A stretch of DNA of 64,000 nucleotides, taken from positions 101,266 through 165,265 of the forward strand of contig JAIKVQ010000182.1 in NCBI GenBank assembly GCA_024685565.1. The letters run 5' to 3'. The DNA is from Bacillota bacterium. GTDB taxonomy: Bacteria; Bacillota; Clostridia; UBA1381. A program made the position numbers and the translations under genes. Positions 37,651 to 48,364 of this stretch are shown here, one piece after another. Numbering within the stretch: the stretch's first letter is position 1; every line of letters starts with the position of its first letter. Below the pieces are notes generated by a model that saw nothing but the letters and a program-made list of their open reading frames with translations, did not search any database and was not told the DNA's origin.

Positions 37651-38068
37651 AATGACAGACGCCGACTGCATTGAGCTTGCAGAGCTTGATAAAAAGTGCT
37701 TTTCTGTACCTTGGAGCAAGCAGTCCTTTTTAGAAGAAACCAAAAATCCGCTTGCTATATATCTTTTAGCAAAGGATAATGGTAAAATTCTTGGATATTG
37801 CGGTTTTTGGCGTGTTTCGGGCGAGGCACAGGTTACCAATATTGCTGTTTTGCCTGAATACAGACGAAAAGGAATAGCGAAAGCGTTGGCGGAAGAAATG
37901 CTTAAAATTTGCACAGATGATGAGCAAATCGTTTTAGAGGTGCGAAAAAGCAACAGTGCCGCAATTTCGCTTTATGAACAGTTGGGATTTATAGAAGCGG
38001 GAGTCAGAAAGCACTTTTATCACGACCCCGAAGAAGATGGAATTACAATGTTACGGAGAAAAATATGA
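37637..38068 (+). CDS. rimI: Ribosomal protein S18-alanine N-acetyltransferase
   Basis: [45 protein letters not shown]. Confidence 0.92.
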   Translation: MEIVKMTDADCIELAELDKKCFSVPWSKQSFLEETKNPLAIYLLAKDNGKILGYCGFWRVSGEAQVTNIAVLPEYRRKGIAKALAEEMLKICTDDEQIVLEVRKSNSAAISLYEQLGFIEAGVRKHFYHDPEEDGITMLRRKI

Positions 38069-39075
38069 CGGATAAATTTATTCTGGGAATAGAAAGCTCG
38101 TGTGACGAGACGGCGGCGAGCATTGTAAAAAACGGCAGGGAAATTCTGTCGAATGTAATAAATACACAGGTGGACTTTCATAAAAAGTACGGCGGAGTCG
38201 TGCCTGAAATAGCATCGCGCAAACATATAGAAAATATTGATTCTGTAATAGATGAGGCGCTTTTTAGTGCAAATATGACCCTTTCCGATATTGATGCAAT
38301 CAGCGTAACATACGGACCGGGGCTTGTGGGAGCACTTTTGGTGGGTGTATCAAGTGCCAAAGCGCTTTCTTTTGCAACGGGTAAGCCACTTTGTGCCGTA
38401 AATCATATAAGGGGGCATATATGTGCAAATTTTGTGGCACACCCCGACTTAAAACCGCCGTTTGTGTGTCTTGTTGCATCGGGCGGACACAGCCATATAG
38501 TAAATGTCAAGGATTATACCGAATTTGAAATTTTGGGAAGAACACGCGACGATGCGGCGGGCGAGGCTTTTGATAAGATAGCAAGAGTTTTAGGACTTGG
38601 CTACCCCGGAGGACCGCTTATAGATGAACTTGCAAAAAGCGGCAACGGTGAGGCTGTATATTTTCCGAGAGTTAAAATGGATAATAATTCGCTTGATTTC
38701 AGTTTTTCCGGTGTAAAAACGGCGGTAATAAATTATATTCATAAAGCCGAGCAAAAGGGTGAGGAAATAAACAAGGCTGATATAGCGGCAAGCTTTCAGG
38801 AGGCTGTAACCGACGTTTTGTGTGAGCATACCATTGAGGGCGCACTCCTTAGCGGTGCAGAAACCGTTGCTTTAGCAGGCGGCGTTGCGGCAAACAGTGC
38901 ACTTCGGGCAAAAATGACTGAAAAGTGCAAAAAACACGGAATTTCGGTTATATATCCGCCCCCTGTTTTGTGTACGGACAATGCGGCAATGATTGCTTCG
39001 GCAGGATTTTTTGAATTTCAAAAGGGTAATTTTGCGGATTTGACGCTGAATGCAGTTCCAAATCTGCCGCTTTAA
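38065..39075 (+). CDS. tsaD: tRNA N6-adenosine threonylcarbamoyltransferase
   Basis: [40 protein letters not shown]. Confidence 0.97.
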   Translation: MTDKFILGIESSCDETAASIVKNGREILSNVINTQVDFHKKYGGVVPEIASRKHIENIDSVIDEALFSANMTLSDIDAISVTYGPGLVGALLVGVSSAKALSFATGKPLCAVNHIRGHICANFVAHPDLKPPFVCLVASGGHSHIVNVKDYTEFEILGRTRDDAAGEAFDKIARVLGLGYPGGPLIDELAKSGNGEAVYFPRVKMDNNSLDFSFSGVKTAVINYIHKAEQKGEEINKADIAASFQEAVTDVLCEHTIEGALLSGAETVALAGGVAANSALRAKMTEKCKKHGISVIYPPPVLCTDNAAMIASAGFFEFQKGNFADLTLNAVPNLPL

Positions 39076-39103
39076 ATAAAACTAATAAAATCGGAGAGTT
39101 TTT

Positions 39104-40900
39104 ATGCAGGAGAAAATAAGGAATTTTTGTATAATTGCACATATAGACCACGGCAAATCGACTTTGGCGGACAGGCTTTTGGAGCTTACGGGCGAGGTTT
39201 CCGAGCGTGATATGGAGGAACAGCTCTTAGACGATATGGACCTTGAGCGCGAGCGAGGTATCACGATAAAGGCGCACGCCGTGCGATTAAAATATAAGGC
39301 AAAGGATGGAAACGAATACATTTTAAACCTTATCGACACCCCGGGACACGTGGATTTTAACTATGAGGTTTCACGCAGTCTTGCTGCTTGTGAGGGCGCT
39401 GTGCTTATTGTTGACGCATCTCAGGGAATTGAGGCGCAAACCCTTGCAAATACTTATCTTGCGGTAGAGCACAATCTTGAAATTGTGCCTGTTATAAATA
39501 AAATCGACCTGCCCAGTGCAAATCCCGAAAATGCAATCCGTGAAATTGAGGACATAATCGGCATACCTGCCGAGGACGCACCAAAGGTTTCGGCAAAGAC
39601 GGGACTTAACGTTGAAGAGGTTTTAGAGGCTATAGTAACCAAAATACCTGCGCCTGAGGGCAACAAGGATGCGCCCTTAAAATGTCTTATTTTTGACTCC
39701 TATTATGACAGCTACAAGGGTGTTATTGTTTACGTGCGTGTTAAAGACGGAACTTTAAAAACGGGTGACAGAATACGCATGATGGCGACGGGTGCCGAAT
39801 TTGACGTGGTTGAAGTCGGTACAATGCATCCGAGCGGTCTAAAGCCGACAGGTATTTTATCTGCAGGAGATGTTGGGTATATTGCAGCAAGCATAAAGTC
39901 AATCCGCGATACACGGGTCGGAGATACGGTGACGAAATGCGACTATCCTGCAAGCGAGCCTCTGCCCGGATATAAAAAGGTCAACCCTATGGTTTACTGC
40001 GGAATTTACCCTGCTGACGGCGCACAGTATGAGGACTTAAAGGAGGCGCTTGCAAAACTTCAGCTGAATGACGCCTCGCTTATGTTTGAGCCTGAGACTT
40101 CTATTGCGTTGGGCTTTGGTTTCCGCTGCGGATTTTTAGGTCTTTTGCATATGGAAATTATACAGGAGCGCTTAGAGAGAGAATATAATCTTGACTTGGT
40201 AACAACCGCCCCCAGCGTTATATATAAAGCGTATAAAACAAATGGGGAGATGGTGATGGTATCAAATCCTGCAAATCTGCCGCAGGGTTCCGAGCTTGAA
40301 TATATGGAAGAACCTATGGTGAGAGCGGATATTATGGTACCTGTTGACTTTGTCGGTAATGTTATGGATTTGTGTCAGGAAAGACGCGGAATTTTCAAGA
40401 ATATGACATATATTGAAACTACGCGTGTGCAAATTCATTACGAACTCCCATTAAATGAGATAATTTATGACTTTTTTGATGCACTAAAATCAAAGACAAA
40501 GGGATATGCGTCCTTTGACTATGAAATGAAAGAATATATGCGTTCAGATTTGGTAAAGCTCGACATTTTGATAAACGGCGAAATGGTGGACGCCTTATCC
40601 TTTATAGTCCATAAAGACAGCGCATATAAACGCGGCAGGAAAATGGCTGAAAAACTTAAAGATTCTATTCCGCGCCAGCTTTTTGAAGTGCCTATACAAG
40701 CGGCAATCGGCTCTAAAATAATAGCACGAGAGACTGTCAAAGCTATGCGAAAAGACGTTCTTGCCAAATGCTACGGCGGTGATATTACCCGTAAAAAGAA
40801 GCTTTTGGAAAAGCAAAAAGAAGGTAAAAAACGTATGCGGCAGGTGGGAAATGTCGAAATTCCGCAGGAAGCGTTTATGTCGGTGTTGAAGCTTGATTAG
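39104..40900 (+). CDS. lepA: Elongation factor 4
   Basis: [17 protein letters not shown]; full LepA C-terminus [28 protein letters not shown]. Confidence 0.98.
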   Translation: MQEKIRNFCIIAHIDHGKSTLADRLLELTGEVSERDMEEQLLDDMDLERERGITIKAHAVRLKYKAKDGNEYILNLIDTPGHVDFNYEVSRSLAACEGAVLIVDASQGIEAQTLANTYLAVEHNLEIVPVINKIDLPSANPENAIREIEDIIGIPAEDAPKVSAKTGLNVEEVLEAIVTKIPAPEGNKDAPLKCLIFDSYYDSYKGVIVYVRVKDGTLKTGDRIRMMATGAEFDVVEVGTMHPSGLKPTGILSAGDVGYIAASIKSIRDTRVGDTVTKCDYPASEPLPGYKKVNPMVYCGIYPADGAQYEDLKEALAKLQLNDASLMFEPETSIALGFGFRCGFLGLLHMEIIQERLEREYNLDLVTTAPSVIYKAYKTNGEMVMVSNPANLPQGSELEYMEEPMVRADIMVPVDFVGNVMDLCQERRGIFKNMTYIETTRVQIHYELPLNEIIYDFFDALKSKTKGYASFDYEMKEYMRSDLVKLDILINGEMVDALSFIVHKDSAYKRGRKMAEKLKDSIPRQLFEVPIQAAIGSKIIARETVKAMRKDVLAKCYGGDITRKKKLLEKQKEGKKRMRQVGNVEIPQEAFMSVLKLD

Positions 40901-41036
40901 TGAGCAAAAACCACAATATATTGTGTAATAATTAGGCGAATATTACAAAAATTATACAAATTACAAAGAAATGTTGATAAAAGCCGTTTATTGTGCTAAT
41001 ATGTAGATATAAGTATGTTTTACAGGAGGAAATATT

Positions 41037-42875
41037 ATGAAAAAACTTATGTCGGCGATTGTTGCATCGGTTATCTCGGTATCAACCTTAGTGCCTGTTT
41101 TTGCGGCAGATACCTTTAAAGATGTTAATTCAAAAAGCTACAGTTGGGCGTACAGCTATGTTGAGGATATGGCTGAGCGCGGTCTTATAAAAGGTTATGA
41201 AGACGGAACTTTTAGACCCGGAAACTCTGTTTCAAGAATGGAGGCATTTGCTCTTTTTGCAAGGCTTATGGGTTCTAACAGTGAAGTAAATGCAGATACT
41301 GTAGCGCAGGCGAAGCAGGAATATGCAGACGTTTTGAGTAAGTATAATCTTTCCTATGCCGAGAGCGATGTTGCATTTATGCTTTTGCGCGGCATCATAA
41401 CGGAAGATGAGCTTGATACATATTTTGAGGGTTCAAAAAAGACTCAGCCTATGCCAAGGTTTGAGGCGGCAATTCTTATAACTAAGGCTATGCTCGGCGA
41501 ACAGGATGCAAAAAATGAAGTTTTGGTGGATATGGATTACACAGACGTATCTTCAATACCGAAACCGGCTAAGCAGTATGTTTATTATGTGACGCAGAAC
41601 GGTATCATGAGCGGCATGGGAAATAATGAATTTTCCGCAAATACCGATGTTTTGAGAGGTCAGATTGCAGTAATGCTATCAAAAACCGCGGATGCTGTAG
41701 ATTATGCATTTGACAGTGTTACAATTGTGGGATTGGACGAAAACTTAAAGAACATAAAAATAAAGGATGCTGACGGAGCTGAATTTACAATAGGATATAA
41801 TGACAGTGCAAGATTTTTTAAGAACGGAAATGCGGTTGTTGCATCAGACTTAAAGAGTGGACAAAAAGCAGTTCTTACATATGTTTCTGATGGTGATGGC
41901 ACAAGGCTTGCTTTTGCGGATGCCCTGACAGGTTCTGTAGATGTAAGAAAGTCGGTTATATTTAAGGGATACACGAGCACGGAAGGCACTTTGGTGATTA
42001 CCGTGACAGAGCCTTCAACCGAGGCGACCCAAACATATGTGTTAAGTGGCACAGCAACTATTACTGCTGACGGAAAAGCAATAAATATAAATAAGCTCAA
42101 ATCGGGAGATTATATAACACTCGGACTTAGCGGTGACACGGTAGTTGAAATAGATGCGATGCAGCAAAGCGCAAAGTTTGACGCAGTAATTGAAAAAATA
42201 AGCATAATCGGTGGAACTATTACAGTAAGTTCAAGTGATGCAGAGTTTGACGGAATTACCCTTTCTGTTGCACGGGATGTGTTGATTACAAAAAATGGTG
42301 ACAAGGCAGGATTTTCCGACCTTGGCAGAGGTGATAAGGTCGTAATCACATTGGAATATGGTATTATCACAAAAATAAATGCAACTTCCGCTAAAAAGAC
42401 AGTTACGGGTGTTTTGAAAGGATATAACATTTCCGACACACCCACAATAACAATAAACCGCGATGGAACAACCTACACCTTTGATATTCCTGCGAATGCG
42501 GATATAACTCTGAATGGAGAAAAGGCATCACTTTCGGCATTCAATATCGGAAGCAGTATAACAGTTACTGTTGAGAGTGAGGTCGTAAAGAAGATAACCG
42601 GATCGGATTCGGCAGGAAGTCTTACAGGTTCTCAGGTTACAGGTACGGTCGTAGGCGTATATGATAGGACTATCAGCATAGTCAACTCGGAAAACGGCGG
42701 AGACGTTACAATAACTGTTAGTTGCACGGCAACGACAAGGATTTATTCGGTTCCTAAACTTAGTGAGTACGCTGTAAAGAATATTAAAAACGGAGATACG
42801 CTTGTAGCATACGGTGAATATAAAAACGGAATTTTTGTGGCTGAAGGTATTATACTGACACCATTGGCTAAGTAG
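41037..42875 (+). CDS. S-layer homology (SLH) domain surface protein
   Basis: Signal peptide; FKDVNSKSYSWAYSYVEDMAERGLIKGYEDGTFRPGNSVSRMEAFALFARLMG. Confidence 0.92.
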   Translation: MKKLMSAIVASVISVSTLVPVFAADTFKDVNSKSYSWAYSYVEDMAERGLIKGYEDGTFRPGNSVSRMEAFALFARLMGSNSEVNADTVAQAKQEYADVLSKYNLSYAESDVAFMLLRGIITEDELDTYFEGSKKTQPMPRFEAAILITKAMLGEQDAKNEVLVDMDYTDVSSIPKPAKQYVYYVTQNGIMSGMGNNEFSANTDVLRGQIAVMLSKTADAVDYAFDSVTIVGLDENLKNIKIKDADGAEFTIGYNDSARFFKNGNAVVASDLKSGQKAVLTYVSDGDGTRLAFADALTGSVDVRKSVIFKGYTSTEGTLVITVTEPSTEATQTYVLSGTATITADGKAININKLKSGDYITLGLSGDTVVEIDAMQQSAKFDAVIEKISIIGGTITVSSSDAEFDGITLSVARDVLITKNGDKAGFSDLGRGDKVVITLEYGIITKINATSAKKTVTGVLKGYNISDTPTITINRDGTTYTFDIPANADITLNGEKASLSAFNIGSSITVTVESEVVKKITGSDSAGSLTGSQVTGTVVGVYDRTISIVNSENGGDVTITVSCTATTRIYSVPKLSEYAVKNIKNGDTLVAYGEYKNGIFVAEGIILTPLAK

Positions 42876-42886
42876 TTTAACAGTAA

Positions 42887-42930
42887 AAAAGTTGCTTTGC
42901 CGAAATCTTTCGGCAAAGCAACTTTTATTT
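42887..42930 (+). terminator. Rho-independent terminator
   Basis: aaaagttgctttgccgaaa tc tttcggcaaagcaactttt. Confidence 0.92.
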
Positions 42931-42948
42931 ATTTAATGAGGTAGTTAT

Positions 42949-44100
42949 ATGGGAAGATTTGAGAAATACAGTAAATGGGTTATGGCGCTGATTTTCGCAG
43001 TAATTGTAATTGCGGTTTACAAGACCTTTGATAATTTCAATAAAATTGCAGAGTTTCTGAAAACGGTATGGTCAGCACTTACTCCGTTTGTGATAGGTTT
43101 TATAATCGCTTACATTTTTAATATGCCTGTAAATAAAATTGACTCTGGTTTAAAAAAGAGCAAGTGTGCTTTTTTAAATAAAAACAGCAGAGCAATAAGC
43201 ATAACATCTGTTTATTTTATAGCAATTTTATTGCTTTTAATTGTGATACGCTCCATAGTGCCTGCACTTTACAGGAATGTTGTTGATTTATACTATAATG
43301 TGCCAAAGTATTTTGATGAAACTATTTCCGCATTGGTAAATTGGCAGCAGGAACATAATATAACCCTTTTTGAAGTGGACGAACTAAATGCGACAAAAGC
43401 ATTTAATAATATTTTAAGCAGCATTGACATTACCCAGTTTTCAAAATATGCGCAAGGTGTTGTAAAATTAACATCAGGGGTCGTGAACTTCATGATAGGT
43501 GCCATTGCATCGGTTTATATGCTTATTGAGAAGGAAAGAATTATTTCATTGGGGAAAAGGCTTTGCATGGTTATCTTCAAGAAAGAAACTGCAAAAAAAT
43601 TTATAGAAGATGTTGCCAAAATAAATGATATATTTTCCAAATATATATTCTGTCTCCTTTTGGATGCTGTTATGATGACAGTTTTAGCGACCATAATACT
43701 TTCCCTGCTTAAGGTAAAATATGCAATCATTTTAGGCGCGCTAATCGGGGTTTGCAACCTTATTCCGTATTTCGGGGCAATAATCGCGGGAGTCTCGTCT
43801 GTTTTAATAACTCTCATAACGGGCGGCTTGTTAAAAGCAGTTTGGACTGCAATAGCTCTTGCAATTCTGCAACAGGTTGACGGAAACTTCATAGGACCTA
43901 AAATTATGGGCGAAGTCCTTGATATTTCGCCTTTATGGATAATTTTTGCAGTAACTTTGGGAGGCGGATTGTTCGGAGTCGGGGGCATGGTCATATCGGT
44001 GCCGATTTTTATGGTAATAAAGATGATTCTATCCGAGGTGATTGCTCAGCTTGAACAAAAAAAGGCATCGGAACGGTTAAAGGAAGAGAAAAATGAATAA
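42949..44100 (+). CDS. AI-2E (PerM) family transporter
   Basis: Polytopic; ALIGVCNLIPYFGAIIAGVSSVLITL; VDGNFIGPKIMGEVLDISPLWIIFAVTLGGGLFGVGGMVISVP. Confidence 0.92.
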   Translation: MGRFEKYSKWVMALIFAVIVIAVYKTFDNFNKIAEFLKTVWSALTPFVIGFIIAYIFNMPVNKIDSGLKKSKCAFLNKNSRAISITSVYFIAILLLLIVIRSIVPALYRNVVDLYYNVPKYFDETISALVNWQQEHNITLFEVDELNATKAFNNILSSIDITQFSKYAQGVVKLTSGVVNFMIGAIASVYMLIEKERIISLGKRLCMVIFKKETAKKFIEDVAKINDIFSKYIFCLLLDAVMMTVLATIILSLLKVKYAIILGALIGVCNLIPYFGAIIAGVSSVLITLITGGLLKAVWTAIALAILQQVDGNFIGPKIMGEVLDISPLWIIFAVTLGGGLFGVGGMVISVPIFMVIKMILSEVIAQLEQKKASERLKEEKNE

Positions 44101-45262
44101 AGTTGTGGTTTTGGGCGGAGGTGCGTCCGGAATAATGGCGGCGATTGCGGCATCAGAATATGGTGCGGAAGTGACACTGGTCGAAAAAAATCACCGTATC
44201 GGCAAGAAATTGCTTATGACGGGCAACGGAAGATGTAATTTTACAAATATAAATTTAAAGGCGGAGGATTATAATTCCGCCTTTGTTTGTGATGCGCTGA
44301 ACAGCTTTTCGGTGACTCAAACTATAGAATTTTTTAAAGAAATAGGACTTATTTCGTTAGCTGAGGACGGCGGACGCGTATATCCCGCAAGCGGTCAGGC
44401 GTCGGCAGTTTTAGATGTATTGCTTTTAGAACTTGAAAGAAGAAAAGTAAAAATTATTTGCTATTTTGATATTGACAAAATATCAAAATCCAAGGTTGGA
44501 TTTGAGATTTTCAGTAAAAACAAAGAAAAAATATATGCAGATAAAATAATAGCATCATTTGGCGGAAAGGCGGCACCCAAGACAGGTTCTGACGGCAGCG
44601 GATACAGGATTTTAGAGAGCTTAGGTCATAGCATAACTACCGTAAGCTGTGCTTTGGTTCAGTTAAAGACGGACAGAAGTATAAAGGGTGTTCGTGCAAA
44701 AGCTAAGGTGACCCATAAAGATTTAACCGAAATGGGTGAGGTTCAGTTTACCGAATACGGACTTTCGGGAATACCGATTTTTAATGTTTCGCGGTATGCT
44801 AAAACGGGAGATATAGTAACGCTTGATTTAATGCCCGATTATTCCGAAAAAGAGCTTTTTGAATATCTAAAAACCCGTAAGGCGCAGAAGTTGGAAACAT
44901 ATCTTGTGGGTATAGTAAATAAACAGCTCGGGCAAATGCTCTTAAAGGAGTGCGGTATCGGAAAGCTTTCAAAAAACAGCAAGGAACTAAAAGAATTTGA
45001 GATAGAAAAGATAGCAAAAACAATTAAAAACTGGCGCTTCACCGTGACCGGTAAGATGCCTTGGGAAAATGCACAGGTAACAAAAGGCGGGATAAGACTT
45101 TCGGAGGTCAATTCAAAAACGATGGAGTCAAAGCTGGTTAAGGGATGCTATATAACCGGCGAATTACTGGACATTGACGCTCCTTGCGGAGGTTTCAACC
45201 TGCAGTGGGCGTGGTCAAGCGGTTATCTGGCAGGTAAGTCTGCAGCCGGGGGCGGAGAATAA
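44093..45262 (+). CDS. HI0933-family NAD(P)/FAD-dependent oxidoreductase
   Basis: VVLGGGASGIMAAIAASEYGAEVTLVEKNHRIGKKLLMTGNGRCNFTN; GGFNLQWAWSSGYLAG. Confidence 0.93.
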   Translation: MNKVVVLGGGASGIMAAIAASEYGAEVTLVEKNHRIGKKLLMTGNGRCNFTNINLKAEDYNSAFVCDALNSFSVTQTIEFFKEIGLISLAEDGGRVYPASGQASAVLDVLLLELERRKVKIICYFDIDKISKSKVGFEIFSKNKEKIYADKIIASFGGKAAPKTGSDGSGYRILESLGHSITTVSCALVQLKTDRSIKGVRAKAKVTHKDLTEMGEVQFTEYGLSGIPIFNVSRYAKTGDIVTLDLMPDYSEKELFEYLKTRKAQKLETYLVGIVNKQLGQMLLKECGIGKLSKNSKELKEFEIEKIAKTIKNWRFTVTGKMPWENAQVTKGGIRLSEVNSKTMESKLVKGCYITGELLDIDAPCGGFNLQWAWSSGYLAGKSAAGGGE

Positions 45263-45265
45263 GAA

Positions 45266-46258
45266 ATGAAATACAGATTAAAAATCATAGACAGGGAAGA
45301 TGTTGATTTTAGGGAATTAAAGGAAAATGGGTTTGGCGGTGTTATATTTACCGATAGATTTTTGACCGGCGAAAACTTAAAGTCGGCAAAGAAAAGAAGG
45401 CTCAAAACGTTCTTTCACATAAGAGATTTAAGCAGTGATACGTGTTTTTATCTTGATTCGGGCGGTGTGTACGAGGAAAATTTATACAGAGTAACACTGG
45501 AGACGGTAAAAACTGTTAAGGAAAGATTAGGCGATACCTTGGATATGCTTGATGGACTTGTTGTTTCTATTCCTTATCTTAAGGGACTCTTATGGGACGA
45601 GGAATTTCCTCTTTTGTATGAGGATTTTTGCGGTAGGGATATTAAGGAAGATTTGCCTGCCGTTTTCGATAAAGACACTGAAAATCCCGATTTTCGTGTA
45701 TGGTATTACAGTGTTGCGGCGCAAATGCTGTTCTTTAGATATATTCTTCCTTTGTCGGAATATCTTGAAACTATCGGTAAAAAGGTGTGTTTTGATTTTG
45801 GTAGTATGAATCGGTGTATTGACCTTGTAAAGAAGCAGATAAATCCGTTTCTTTTACAAAAACATAAAATTTCCGTAATTTACGAAACAAAGGACGGTAT
45901 AATTCTTGTAGGCGGGAAGGAAAAATATAAGCAAAATCTTCTCGTTTTGCCCATGAGGTCTATTATGTTAAATTTTGCGTACGGTGCAAACTATTCAAGG
46001 CAGGAATCGCCGCTTGTTCTGGCACTTGCGGAGGAAGAATACTATAAAAGCACACTGAAAAGGTGTAAAATAGAATACAGCGTGGTATCGGAATTTGAAT
46101 TTTCGTGTATGAAACAAACGGAACTTAAAAAGTTTGAAAACATTTTAGTATGTGATTCCTGTGTATTTTCCGATAATAACAGGATTGAAATGCTAAAAAA
46201 ATCGGGACATAAGATAAATGATAAGGAAATTTTAGATATACTTGACAGGGCGAACTAA
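45266..46258 (+). CDS. Unknown protein; weak similarity by eye to large clan-A-like glycoside hydrolase catalytic regions
   Basis: LWDEEFPLLYEDFCGRDIKEDLPAVFD…FRVWYYSVAAQMLFFRYILPLSEYLETIGKKVCFDFG. Confidence 0.45.
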   Translation: MKYRLKIIDREDVDFRELKENGFGGVIFTDRFLTGENLKSAKKRRLKTFFHIRDLSSDTCFYLDSGGVYEENLYRVTLETVKTVKERLGDTLDMLDGLVVSIPYLKGLLWDEEFPLLYEDFCGRDIKEDLPAVFDKDTENPDFRVWYYSVAAQMLFFRYILPLSEYLETIGKKVCFDFGSMNRCIDLVKKQINPFLLQKHKISVIYETKDGIILVGGKEKYKQNLLVLPMRSIMLNFAYGANYSRQESPLVLALAEEEYYKSTLKRCKIEYSVVSEFEFSCMKQTELKKFENILVCDSCVFSDNNRIEMLKKSGHKINDKEILDILDRAN

Positions 46259-46267
46259 GGAGATAAT

Positions 46268-46993
46268 ATGGGAGAGATTGTAAGACTTCAAAAATATATA
46301 GCAATGTGCGGCGAGGCCTCAAGAAGAGCGGCAGAGCAGCTTATTGAAGAGGGGAAAGTTTCTGTAAATGGGGAAAAGGTAACAAGTCAAGGCATAAAGG
46401 TGGAGATAGGTGCAGATAAGGTCACGATTTCAGGACGGCAGATAGAGCCTTGTAAAAAGCTATACTACATTATGTTAAATAAGCCGGTAGGCTATGTTTC
46501 TACAGTAAAGGATCAGTTCAGCCGGCCTGCCGTTACCGACCTTTTGGGAGATGAAATAAAGGCTCGTCTTTTTCCTGTGGGTAGGCTTGATTATGACACA
46601 GAAGGGCTTATACTTATGACCAATGACGGGGATTTTTCGTATAAAATAACCCACCCGAAACATAATGTGGAAAAAACTTATATAGCGGTGCTTAAGGGAG
46701 GCATAACAATCGGGGGTCTTAACAGATTAAGAAACGGAGTAAGGCTTTCCGACGGATTTGTAACATCGCCTGCAAGGGCAGAAATAATAGATACGCCAAA
46801 GGGTATGACGGCTGTTAAAATTACTATACACGAGGGAAAGAACAGACAGGTAAGACGTATGTTTGAAGCCGTAGGCTCAAAGGTCGCGGAGCTTAAAAGA
46901 ATAAGCATAAACGGCGTGGAATTGGGAAATTTGCCATTGGGCAGGTGGAGGTATCTGACTGCTCACGAGATTTCTAAGCTTAAGAATTTATAA
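46268..46993 (+). CDS. rluB: Ribosomal large-subunit pseudouridine synthase B-like
   Basis: S4 domain; VGRLDYDTEGLILMTNDGDF; HEGKNRQVRRMFEAVG. Confidence 0.93.
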   Translation: MGEIVRLQKYIAMCGEASRRAAEQLIEEGKVSVNGEKVTSQGIKVEIGADKVTISGRQIEPCKKLYYIMLNKPVGYVSTVKDQFSRPAVTDLLGDEIKARLFPVGRLDYDTEGLILMTNDGDFSYKITHPKHNVEKTYIAVLKGGITIGGLNRLRNGVRLSDGFVTSPARAEIIDTPKGMTAVKITIHEGKNRQVRRMFEAVGSKVAELKRISINGVELGNLPLGRWRYLTAHEISKLKNL

Positions 46994-47083
46994 AAAATTA
47001 AAAAAATATACAAAAAAAGCTATACTTTTTTGAAATAATATGGTATAATTGCAGATAAGATGTTATATTTACGGAGGAATGTC

Positions 47084-48175
47084 ATGATTAGCAAAGCATT
47101 TCAGAATATAGTTTCTCAGATGTCTGATGTGTTTCCCAAAAAATTCGGAATAGCGGATTCTACGGGGTTGGTGCTTGCATCAAACGGGACTGAAATTATG
47201 GAGGACCTATTGGAGAACATCATTGAAAACGCTCCCGAAAACGATTCGGACAAGATATTTGTTATAAACGGATATACTGCAAGAATGATTGACGGCAGAC
47301 CGTATCCTGAGTATGTCGTTTATGTTGAGGGTACCGATGAGGTTTCAAAATATTGCTGTAATGCAGTGTGCGTTGCCGCAAATAATGTACGCAGATATTA
47401 TGATGAGAAATACGATAAAACGATATTTATGCAAAATATCATATTTGATAATATTCTTGCGTTTGACCTGCATCAAAAGGCTTTGGAACTACACGTGGAT
47501 GTTGAGGTTGCAAGAGCGGTCTTTTATATAAAGGTCGTAAAGAAGGGCGAAACAGGGATATATGAAGTTATACGAAATATGTTCCCTGATAAGGAGAAGG
47601 ATTTTGTTATAAATATTGACAGTAATAATATTGTGCTTATAAAGGAATTAAAACGTGATAAAAGCGCAAAGGCTGTTGATGCGATAGCACGCCAGATTTT
47701 AGATAATGTGCATTCGGAGACGCTTATAGGAATTATTGTGGGCGTAAGCTCGGTATGTGAAAATATAAGTAAGCTTAATACGGCTTATAAGGAAGCTCAG
47801 ATTGCTCTTGAAGTAGGAAAGGTATTTGACGAGGAAAAGTCAATTTTAAATTATGACAATCTGGGTATAGGAAGGCTTATATACCAGCTTCCGATAAAGC
47901 TTTGTGAACTGTTTTTGCATGAGGTTTTCAAGAAGGGTGATTTGTCTCTTTTAGACTCGGAAACCATACTTACAATAAATAAGTTTTTTGAAAATGACTT
48001 AAATGTATCGGAAACGTCAAGACAGCTGTTTGTTCATAGGAATACGCTGGTTTACAGACTGGAAAAAATTTACAAGCTGACAGGTCTTGACCTCCGAAAA
48101 TTTGACCAGGCGATTGTGTTTAAGGTTGCGATGATGGTACATAAGTACCTGACATCAAATCCAATGAAAATTTAA
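47084..48175 (+). CDS. CdaR/PucR-like transcriptional regulator (sugar-diacid recognition plus PucR HTH)
   Basis: C-terminal FFENDLNVSETSRQLFVHRNTLVYRLEKIYKLTGLDLRKFDQAIVFKVAM. Confidence 0.88.
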   Translation: MISKAFQNIVSQMSDVFPKKFGIADSTGLVLASNGTEIMEDLLENIIENAPENDSDKIFVINGYTARMIDGRPYPEYVVYVEGTDEVSKYCCNAVCVAANNVRRYYDEKYDKTIFMQNIIFDNILAFDLHQKALELHVDVEVARAVFYIKVVKKGETGIYEVIRNMFPDKEKDFVINIDSNNIVLIKELKRDKSAKAVDAIARQILDNVHSETLIGIIVGVSSVCENISKLNTAYKEAQIALEVGKVFDEEKSILNYDNLGIGRLIYQLPIKLCELFLHEVFKKGDLSLLDSETILTINKFFENDLNVSETSRQLFVHRNTLVYRLEKIYKLTGLDLRKFDQAIVFKVAMMVHKYLTSNPMKI

Positions 48176-48176
48176 C

Positions 48177-48218
48177 AGAAAATATGTGCGGTTTTTTTTG
48201 GGGGACCGCATTTTCTGT
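48177..48218 (+). terminator. Imperfect terminator hairpin
   Basis: cagaaaatatgtgcggt … accgcattttctg. Confidence 0.5.
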
Positions 48219-48228
48219 GTTCGGGAGA

Positions 48229-48334
48229 AAGTCCCGTTAAAATTGTCCACAGCGTCACTTTTTGCAAGGGGCGGTACCATAGTACAGCACCGCTTGCTTC
48301 AAAGCAACCCTGTAAACAATTTTCTTCGGGACTT
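48229..48334 (+). ncRNA. Putative structured RNA element/leader upstream of ftsE
   Basis: AAGTCCCG-tt-AAAATTGT … ACAATTTT-ctt-CGGGACTT long-range stem enclosing ~70 nt with further hairpins. Confidence 0.45.
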
Positions 48335-48364
48335 GGTTTTGTGAAGGGAATTAAGGTTATAACT

